Assembly (NCBI GenBank): GCA_010014835.2
Contig: JAAAKB020206926.1
Location: forward strand, 1-20,209
Origin: Apostichopus leukothele
Taxonomy: Eukaryota; Echinodermata; Holothuroidea; Aspidochirotida; Stichopodidae
Reading direction: 5' to 3'
Length of the DNA stretch: 20,209 nucleotides
Shown: in pieces, positions 18,701 through 20,209 of the stretch
Layout: each line of letters begins with the position of its first letter
How positions within the stretch are numbered: position 1 is the first letter of the stretch
The notes under the pieces: model-generated
What the model was told of the DNA's origin: nothing
What the model saw: only the letters and a program-made list of their open reading frames with translations
The model's database searches: none
Program-made: the position numbers and the translations under genes

Positions 18701-19388
18701 AGTTAATTACAATAATGGCCTGGTTTTTTAATATATTTTCAATGGAAAAATATGTAAAACCGATTGTAACATCTGTGCAATTCATTCTTATATTTCACAG
18801 GAGTGGATACCCTGTGTGGCTTCAATGTATTTCTGCTAAAATACAAGTTTTTAGTAAAATTACATAAATTTAGTAGTTTTACAAGTATTTTGCCAAAATA
18901 TATTCTTGGTTGAGGGAAGTTAATGTGTAAAACCCTGCATTTCTTGTCTTCTGTCAGGACAGTTTCTGTTCTTTTAATCACTTCAGCTAAAACCAAAAGT
19001 TACAATTTATGAACTATAAGAGATGTCTTTAAGTTTGGTGGCCAGCTGTGATTGGTAAATACCCATCTAGGTCATTTACATCAACAAAGCTAGCGATACT
19101 TTTGTGACATATCCATCGATTGATAAATCAAAGAAGGCCAAATGCAACCACTTAACAAGTAACTTTCGGTGTGTATGGGTTTGTCTGATATATTTTTACA
19201 GTTTGTGAGTTAATGCACTTATTATAAATTCTGCTATAAAAATGGCTACAACCATATACTAACCATTGTCAATCTTGTGGCACATAACCAACCTGACCTA
19301 TGTGGTCACTTCTTTATCATCTAACGCCTGTTTGTTATCATCTGCTTTTGCCTCTCAGCCAATAAAAAGGGTAACATGGTCCAGTAAG
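581..19388 (+). CDS. IL16/PDZD2-like: IL16/PDZD2-family multi-PDZ scaffold protein, internal part of gene (15 exons)
   Basis: Join: 581-713, 2508-2746, 2829-2974, 5364-5426, 6279-6312 (or 6428-6461), 9970-10045, 11829-12027, 12293-12366, 13827-13915, 15105-15193, 15729-15858, 16747-16879, 17096-17186, 17981-18048, 19359-19388. All junctions are GT-AG and all phases agree, giving one leading base plus 531 open codons. Seen: end of PDZ1 (residues 1-44), Ser-rich linker (45-230), PDZ2 (about 247-335), linker, PDZ3 (about 371-464), charged tail. PDZ domains bind C-terminal peptides of membrane and signalling proteins, so a cytoplasmic scaffold role is expected. From memory, PDZ1-PDZ3 and the helix after PDZ3 follow human pro-IL-16 in order and wording; PDZD2 is the paralogue. 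The gene is open at both ends: no start codon, no final stop. Exon joins are inferred, not transcript-proven. IL16 versus PDZD2 cannot be separated here. Confidence 0.8.
853..886 (+). repeat. G-tract with quadruplex-forming pattern
   Basis: At least five runs of three or more G within 34 bases, split by A or T (GGGAAGGGAAGGGTGGGG and onward). It lies 140 bases downstream of a splice donor, on the sense strand. Confidence 0.7.
1494..1622. repeat. A/T-only stretch with imperfect inverted repeat
   Basis: About 125 bases with almost no G or C. A T-rich arm at 1505-1526 is nearly the reverse complement of an A-rich arm at 1550-1570, so a hairpin is possible. It could be a degraded AT microsatellite or the remnant of a small inverted-repeat element; no terminal repeats or target-site duplication were established. 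Confidence 0.5.
2508..2746 (+). CDS. Exon: Ser-rich linker with basic cluster after PDZ1
   Basis: Acceptor CTTACAG at 2501-2507, donor GTAAGT at 2747; phase 0 in, two bases (GG) carried out. It encodes 79 full residues beginning RKRRKKGR, a strong basic cluster that could be a nuclear-localisation or phospholipid-binding patch. There follows a Ser/Thr-rich low-complexity run (TSGTSSTSDSSSMSSQ) with several Ser-Pro and Thr-Pro sites (FSTPRGSP, SPGSYSPM), likely phosphorylated and unstructured. Continuing the frame past the donor meets TAA at 2748-2750, which supports the exon end. Long phosphorylatable linkers between PDZ domains are usual in the family. Confidence 0.85.
2747..2828 (+). other. 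Short intron (82 nt) with tandem acceptor CAGAG
   Basis: Donor GTAAGT, then a pyrimidine-rich end TACTGTTTTCAGAG. Two AG dinucleotides lie two bases apart (2825-2826 and 2827-2828). Only the second keeps the reading frame. Confidence 0.75.
2829..2974 (+). CDS. Exon: linker with PPxY motif
   Basis: Acceptor AG at 2827-2828, donor GTAAGG at 2975; enters completing a Gly codon, leaves one base. It encodes 48 full residues, starting TPCCMYPWQQLP, then Gln/Gly/Glu-rich sequence, ending DIKPPTYSEE. PPTY (residues 166-169 of the joined frame, 2953-2964) is a PPxY motif of the kind bound by WW domains of Nedd4-type ligases and YAP-type proteins; function here is inferred. With the other AG, two bases earlier, the frame would run APLVVCTLG and hit TGA, so the second AG is chosen. 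Confidence 0.8.
3494..3762. repeat. Diverged direct repeat, about 125 bp, 2.1 copies
   Basis: AATAAA(g/c)-(c)TTTAAATGAAATG-type starts occur near 3494, 3623 and 3745. Copies one and two share the order TATGGTCATGT, GAGCTATG, ACTCA(A/G)ACAG, TTGAAGTAATTGTAAA, ATATCCTGC(C/T)CATAAG. The third copy is cut after its first bases. Function unknown. Confidence 0.75.
3950..4140. promoter_or_regulatory. CpG-rich patch with full CRE palindrome, possible intronic regulatory element
   Basis: TGACGTCA at 3955-3962 is a perfect ATF/CREB site. The following 180 bases hold about 14 CpG dinucleotides (for example GTCGAC, TACGTA, GACGATCG), while most surrounding intron sequence has very few. Such a patch can mark an unmethylated enhancer or internal promoter, or a younger insertion. 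No TATA box or initiator is convincing, so a regulatory role is only inferred. Confidence 0.35.
4761..5063. repeat. Minisatellite, 31-33 bp unit, about 10 copies
   Basis: GGGCCTACTCTAGCTTGCTA followed by CTCATCTCTAT (or TGT) repeats at about 4761, 4794, 4825, 4858, 4889, 4920, 4951, 4982, 5013 and 5044. Middle copies are most alike and the outer ones have drifted, as expected of slippage or unequal exchange. Confidence 0.9.
5364..5426 (+). CDS. Exon: short linker, 63 nt
   Basis: Acceptor TTTCAG ending at 5363, donor GTAACA at 5427; phase 1 in and out. It encodes the end of a split Thr and then YSSKVTVNTNGNGYATTNGE, a small polar stretch rich in Asn, Thr and Gly with no known fold. Its length is a multiple of three, so it could be skipped without loss of frame. 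The preceding exon ends in SEE, so the junction reads SEE-T-YSSK. Confidence 0.72.
5427..6278 (+). other. Intron, 0.85 kb
   Basis: It carries a T-rich stretch and a probable retroelement 3' tail (5470-5665). The rest is unremarkable AT-rich sequence. It ends in a strong pyrimidine tract, CTTCTTTGAGTTTCCTTTTTTAG. Confidence 0.55.
5470..5665 (+). mobile_element. Probable 3' tail of a degraded LINE/SINE-type retroelement
   Basis: GTACAGCACCTTCGAGCAT (5581-5599) and ATAAGGCGCTTTATAAGT (5613-5630) are followed by an ATT microsatellite (about 5636-5662). A GTAAAGCGCCTTGAG...GGCGCTATATAAAT...(ATT)n ending is, from general knowledge, shared by many L2-like LINEs and dependent SINEs in animals. No reverse transcriptase frame remains, so the copy is strongly 5'-truncated; its left edge is uncertain. 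Confidence 0.5.
6279..6312 (+). CDS. Microexon copy A, 34 nt
   Basis: Acceptor TTTTTTAG ending at 6278 after a strong pyrimidine tract; donor GTAATA at 6313. Entering in phase 1 it encodes the end of a Gly codon, then GSRRESILGI, and leaves two bases (GA). This is the phase needed to join 5364-5426 to 9970-10045 without a stop, which is the main evidence that it is an exon. RRES is a basic-directed Ser site (R-R-x-S), a possible PKA-type target, by inference. Continuing past the donor gives TAA at once. The donor is weak (TGA before GTAATA), consistent with regulated use. Confidence 0.6.
6384..6414 (+). repeat. Perfect inverted repeat, 13-bp arms, 5-base loop
   Basis: ACATGTGAGTAAC (6384-6396), TATAT, GTTACTCACATGT (6402-6414). 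The stem lies between the two microexon copies and ends 11 bases before the acceptor AG of copy B. The last part also overlaps a direct repeat ATGTTACTCAC (6400-6410 and 6411-6421). Confidence 0.9.
6428..6461 (+). CDS. Microexon copy B, 34 nt, identical to copy A
   Basis: Acceptor CTTTTAG ending at 6427, donor GTAATA at 6462. Sequence and peptide (GSRRESILGI) equal copy A. Its pyrimidine tract is much weaker (CATGTTACTCACTTTTAG) and a hairpin sits just upstream, so copy A should be preferred. Using both copies in a row would read E-W-stop at the junction, so the two are mutually exclusive for a productive message. It may instead be a non-functional duplicate or an assembly artefact. Confidence 0.45.
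7735..7758 (+). repeat. G-tract with quadruplex-forming pattern
   Basis: Four G-runs of 3-6 bases (GGGGGG A GGG T GGGG TGT GGGGG) in 24 bases on the sense strand, inside the intron after the microexon. Confidence 0.65.
8700..9697. repeat. Satellite array of alternating 86-88 and 95-100 bp monomers (about 187-bp dimer)
   Basis: AGTGGTATCA-type starts occur at 8771, 8866, 8962, 9050, 9145, 9231, 9331, 9419, 9518 and 9605. Spacings are 95, 96, 88, 95, 86, 100, 88, 99 and 87. Long monomers carry GCTTGAAGAGTGC(T/A)TTTATTA linkers and short ones GGTTAAAGAACACTTTCATA linkers. All share ACTGTTGTGTTACAAGGGTT and TTATCATAAATGTGGATTAT blocks. The regular alternation shows a higher-order dimer. Confidence 0.88.
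9970..10045 (+). CDS. Exon: Ser/Pro-rich linker, 76 nt
   Basis: Acceptor CTCTCAG ending at 9969, donor GTTAGT at 10046; one base completes a Glu codon and the exon leaves in phase 0. It encodes EGLAVPDSGWRSVSTSPLSP and then GKSPQ, with three Ser-Pro sites, a likely disordered and phosphorylatable linker before PDZ2. The other two frames hit stops (TAG, TGA) within seven codons. A second AG at 9973-9974 would start the exon five bases later and is in frame with exon 5364-5426 directly, so the microexon could be bypassed. The donor GTTAGT is imperfect and lies at the head of a 45-bp array. Confidence 0.75.
10039..10490. repeat. 45-bp minisatellite beginning on an exon's splice donor
   Basis: The block TACCTCAGGTTGGTACCCAT and companions recur at exactly 45-base steps: 10086, 10131, 10176, 10221, 10266, 10311, 10356, 10401 and 10446. 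The exon end plus donor, ACCTCAG/GTTAGTTTCCATT from 10039, aligns to the same unit 48 bases before the first copy. Each unit also has CTGTAAGGTTGG. As 45 is divisible by three, repetitive open frames arise on both strands; they are not taken as genes. Confidence 0.93.
10046..11828 (+). other. Intron, 1.8 kb
   Basis: It opens with the 45-bp minisatellite (to 10490), then a G-tract (10898-10931). From 10950 to 11828 I see only AT-rich sequence with an A/T run near 11490-11520. It ends at ATTCTTCAG. Confidence 0.6.
10898..10931 (+). repeat. G-tract with quadruplex-forming pattern
   Basis: About 34 bases of G-runs broken by single T or A (GGTGGGGGTGGGG and onward to TAGGGGGAGGGG), sense strand. 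Confidence 0.7.
11829..12027 (+). CDS. Exon: acidic linker and N-terminal half of PDZ2
   Basis: Acceptor TTCTTCAG ending at 11828, donor GTAACA at 12028; phase 0 in, one base out. It encodes 66 residues: EKRSVDSDDEPAVKGP, then PDZ2 strand A VEIALVKG, the carboxylate-binding loop GQGLGFNIVDG (canonical GLGF), GRKGIFVRSLFPGGPAA and DGRLQE. From memory this matches human IL16 PDZ2 closely (GLGFSIAGG, GIFVKTIFP, DGRLKEGDEIL). The SDDE sequence is a possible casein kinase 2 site. The intron falls inside DGRLQE/GDEIL. Confidence 0.92.
12028..12292 (+). other. Intron, 265 nt, with degenerate short repeats
   Basis: GTGTTTATTG and TTGAAT(A/G)AGT elements recur between about 12110 and 12250 at roughly 28-31 bases, heavily diverged. 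It ends with a TA run and TTTCAACTTCAG. Confidence 0.6.
12293..12366 (+). CDS. Exon: middle of PDZ2
   Basis: Acceptor AACTTCAG ending at 12292, donor GTAAGT at 12367; enters completing a Gly codon, leaves in phase 0. It encodes DEILKVNGDTLSGLTQQHAT and AKFK, giving with the previous exon the PDZ signature GDEILKVNG and the start of the alpha-2 helix. The helix's first position is Gln (TQQHA) rather than the His seen in PDZ1, so PDZ2 need not share PDZ1's class I preference. Confidence 0.92.
12367..13826 (+). other. Intron, 1.5 kb
   Basis: It contains TA microsatellites (near 12525-12550, 12675-12700 and 13003-13025) and a roughly 115-bp tandem array (13026-13735). No exon was recognised. It splits the PDZ2 alpha-2 helix from the last strand. 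Confidence 0.6.
13026..13735. repeat. Tandem array, about 110-118 bp unit, about 6.5 copies
   Basis: CAGTATAGTATAC-type blocks start at about 13028, 13125, 13237, 13352, 13462, 13578 and 13696. Each unit has TGTATTGATACAGTGTGTTT, GTACTGTATGATATATGTA, GTGTTCTATAGATAGATA and CATACTTCCATG. The - strand stays open over 163 codons because of unit similarity and AT bias; no known protein is suggested. Confidence 0.9.
13827..13915 (+). CDS. Exon: end of PDZ2 and proline-containing linker
   Basis: Acceptor TGTCACAG ending at 13826, donor GTAATT at 13916; phase 0 in, two bases (AG) out. It encodes QVKKGLVTLTVVSK, the last strand of PDZ2, followed by METPSSNSIILPPPR. From memory human IL16 has QIRSGLFVLTVRTK here. 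LPPPR is a possible SH3-type ligand, by motif only. An acceptor 95 bases downstream could give an alternative early end (see 14011). Confidence 0.9.
13916..15104 (+). other. Intron, 1.2 kb, with a possible alternative terminal exon near its start
   Basis: TTTTGTTGTAG at 14000-14010 could be an acceptor. The rest is AT-rich with an A-run after ATTAAA at 14570 and no repeat or domain that I recognise. The acceptor before the next exon (TGTATCTTAAAAG) is purine-rich and weak. Confidence 0.5.
14011..14026 (+). CDS. Candidate alternative last coding segment (SVLKN-stop)
   Basis: If TTTTGTTGTAG at 14000-14010 is used after exon 13827-13915, the carried AG joins T to give Ser, then VLKN and TGA at 14024-14026. 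The result would be a short isoform ending just after PDZ2. The only candidate poly(A) signal seen is ATTAAA at 14570. Purely a possibility from splice-site reading. Confidence 0.2.
15105..15193 (+). CDS. Exon: acidic linker and first strand of PDZ3
   Basis: Acceptor CTTAAAAG ending at 15104 (weak), donor GTAATA at 15194; two carried bases plus G make Arg, and one base is carried out. It encodes KRMKSQNSDDEFISPAVH then RRIIIEVILNK, the first strand of PDZ3. From memory human IL16 has RIVMEVTLNK at the same place, which supports the exon despite the poor acceptor. KR...SDDE repeats the linker wording before PDZ2. Confidence 0.85.
15194..15728 (+). other. Intron, 535 nt
   Basis: It contains a four-copy tandem repeat (15418-15575). 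It ends with a good pyrimidine tract TTTGCTTTTCTTGCTCAG. Confidence 0.6.
15418..15575. repeat. Tandem repeat, about 50-bp unit, 4 copies
   Basis: GTGACACCTATATAACCATT and TCCTTGCTGTTGGTGCCAG blocks recur four times, with the last copy diverging (TGGTTGATGTCAG). Confidence 0.85.
15729..15858 (+). CDS. Exon: carboxylate-binding loop region of PDZ3
   Basis: Acceptor TTGCTCAG ending at 15728, donor GTAAGT at 15859; phase 1 in, two bases (TG) out. It encodes DHEKSLGIAVICLPIPGK, then HESGVYIHQLATATSSPARR and ATKL. SLGI stands in for GLGF, the peptide-carboxylate loop, and GVYIHQLA is the strand that follows. From memory human IL16 PDZ3 reads GLGIGACCL and GIYIHSLAPGS at these positions. The AIC-LPIPGKAHES insertion between loop and strand is family-like. 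Confidence 0.88.
15859..16746 (+). other. Intron, 0.9 kb
   Basis: AT-rich, with a small GTTATAA-based repeat at about 16060-16110. No exon or other element was recognised. It ends TTTTATTTACAG. Confidence 0.6.
16747..16879 (+). CDS. Exon: C-terminal half of PDZ3
   Basis: Acceptor TATTTACAG ending at 16746, donor GTAATA at 16880; the carried TG plus T makes Cys, and the exon leaves in phase 0. It encodes VGAQVLELNGQSLCNVETKD, AQSLFGNLKPGQVQLKIS and RFISAE: the VLELNG turn, the alpha-2 helix and the last strand. The usual GD before the I/V-L-E-x-NG turn is GA here, so the Asp is missing, and the canonical DGRL is replaced by ATKLC. From memory human IL16 has PPGPVRLVIGRH at the end, parallel to LKPGQVQLKISRF. 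Confidence 0.88.
16880..17095 (+). other. Short intron (216 nt)
   Basis: GT donor GTAATA, acceptor TGGTGTTCAG. Nothing else seen. Confidence 0.75.
17096..17186 (+). CDS. Exon: charged helix after PDZ3
   Basis: Acceptor GTGTTCAG ending at 17095, donor GTATGT at 17187; phase 0 in, one base out. It encodes ESRQELIKAQECALRLGN, probably a helix, then PPKDTTSKGSQR. From memory human IL16 continues after PDZ3 with an EQEMDEVIARS helix, so this is likely the equivalent C-terminal extension rather than an unrelated linker. Confidence 0.85.
17187..17980 (+). other. Intron, 0.8 kb
   Basis: It contains a G-tract (17462-17516). The rest is AT-rich. It ends with a strong pyrimidine tract CCGTCTTTCTCTTAG. 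Confidence 0.6.
17462..17516 (+). repeat. G-rich tract
   Basis: Runs GGGG, GGG, GGGGGG and GGGGGGG separated by short A/T/G mixtures over 55 bases on the sense strand, 275 bases after a splice donor. Confidence 0.65.
17981..18048 (+). CDS. Exon: Ser-rich tail
   Basis: Acceptor TCTCTTAG ending at 17980, donor GTGTGG at 18049; phase 1 in, phase 0 out. After a completed Gly codon it encodes SLSPEVAGKRVAGSSSSINR and DK, a basic and Ser-rich disordered stretch with one Ser-Pro site. The donor GTGTGG is weak. Joined to the previous exon it reads SQR-G-SLSPEV. The frame stays open beyond the donor to 18192, so an extended form cannot be excluded. Confidence 0.75.
18049..19358 (+). other. Intron, 1.3 kb
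   Basis: AT-rich with no tandem array, no G-tract and no recognised exon. It ends TCTGCTTTTGCCTCTCAG, a strong acceptor. Confidence 0.55.
19359..19388 (+). CDS. Microexon, 30 nt
   Basis: Strong acceptor GCCTCTCAG ending at 19358 and good donor GTAGGT at 19389; phase 0 in and out. It encodes PIKRVTWSSK, joining as NRDK-PIKRVTWSSK. Splice sites and phase fit, and both flanks look regulated. Length divisible by three means it can be included or skipped without frame loss. KRVTW is a basic-directed Thr, a possible kinase site by inference. Confidence 0.65.
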
Positions 19389-20209
19389 GTAGGTGTACCC
19401 TAACCCTACTTGAAAAAAACCCATTGTATCCTTGCACTTCCCACTTTGAGTTTTTTTTCATTTGGTATTTTTGGTATGAATTGGTATGATAGACATTTTT
19501 ATGTTTTGATGCTAAGCAGTAAGATTTGGTCTATCAGCTTTTTATTTTCCTGTGAAGAAGTCATAATTGGTTCTCTCATCTGGTTTCACCACTTTTGGGT
19601 CTTTAATCTGTAAGAAATGCTGAAAATCCCTCCTCATTCATATCCAAGCATATTTCCTAAACATTGCTGCTGTTGTAATATGATGTGATGTGTCTGGTCA
19701 TGGGTGTAGTAAAAACAGAAAACTAATGAACAGTTCATGGTGAGGTGATAGCAAATCAAATAAGTTGTGCTTTGTGTCTTATGCTTCTAGTACTGATTGC
19801 AGGTATGTAGTATTCATGAAAGACTTATCTAATTCTTGAAAATCCCTTGAATTATGACGTTTAGTCTGGAAAAGTGAGGAAAAGCCGTATTTGAGCACTT
19901 CTTATTTTAATTACTACTTATAAAAGGTAACAAATGTGACAAAGAACATGTTTTGTCCGTAATGTTCAAATTTACTTCGTTCCTCGCTTACCTGTCTCCC
20001 CACAACCTTAGCACACTCATTCTACCGCGCCTAGAATGTCCTGGTAACCTTTTAACACTGTGCACCCTCTGTGACCCGGCTTCACGGGTCACCAACCTTC
20101 CTTCTCATTCTACCAACCAAAGCGTCTACATCGTAAATTTTCGAGCGGATTTTTTCCACCGAATTTCGTCCACTTTTGGTTCCTAGGATCGGAAATAATT
20201 TCCCATCCA
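19389..20209 (+). other. Intron, partial, to right edge
   Basis: No further exon was recognised. The last 250 bases are richer in C and CpG than the rest and contain a hairpin at 20071-20092. The open frames at 19410-19613 and 19953-20186 show no domain. The C-terminal PDZ exons expected of the family should lie further right. Confidence 0.5.
20071..20092. repeat. Perfect inverted repeat, 8-bp arms
   Basis: GTGACCCG, loop GCTTCA, CGGGTCAC. It sits in the C/CpG-richer patch at the right end, possibly part of an inserted element; no element identity can be given. Confidence 0.7.

Noticed and set aside
19953-20186. 77-codon open frame in the CpG-richer right end
   Set aside because: No recognised domain, no splice phase linking it to the PDZ gene, and a hairpin lies within it.

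Overview
The window looks like a piece of an animal genome, read along one large gene on the + strand. AT-rich sequence, GT...AG introns, short exons (30-239 nt) in long introns, and abundant satellites and TA microsatellites all point to a metazoan. The repeat content and a LINE/SINE-like tail suggest a marine invertebrate, perhaps an echinoderm or other ambulacrarian, but the sequence does not fix the species. I see no bacterial, viral or organellar gene, no rRNA or tRNA, and no credible gene on the - strand.

Fifteen consecutive coding exons can be joined with matching splice phases into one open reading frame of 531 codons. It starts and ends inside the gene, so no start codon, promoter or terminal stop is visible. 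The product has the C-terminal half of a PDZ domain (PDZ1), a Ser-rich disordered linker with a basic cluster and a PPxY motif, a complete PDZ2 with a GLGF loop, a short acidic linker, a divergent PDZ3, and a charged tail. From memory, the order, spacing and wording of the three PDZ domains and the helical stretch after PDZ3 match the first three PDZ domains of vertebrate pro-interleukin-16 and its paralogue PDZD2. I therefore read this as an invertebrate IL16/PDZD2-family scaffold gene. The C-terminal PDZ domains expected of the family should lie beyond the right edge.

Layout: 1-580 intron; 581-713 PDZ1 exon; 2508-2974 linker exons with an 82-nt intron; 5364-5426 linker exon; 6279-6461 a tandemly duplicated 34-nt exon; 9970-10045 linker exon; 11829-13915 PDZ2 exons; 15105-16879 PDZ3 exons; 17096-19388 tail exons, including a 30-nt microexon. 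The introns carry five tandem arrays plus smaller repeats: a 31-bp array at 4761, a roughly 187-bp dimeric satellite at 8700, a 45-bp array at 10039 that starts on an exon's splice donor, a roughly 115-bp array at 13026, and a roughly 50-bp array at 15418.

The most interesting signals concern splicing. The 34-nt exon exists in two identical copies of which only one can be used without a frameshift, and a perfect 13-bp-arm hairpin sits between them. The following exon has a second acceptor that would rescue the frame if both copies are skipped. The 45-bp array repeats that same exon's 5' splice site about nine times just inside the next intron.
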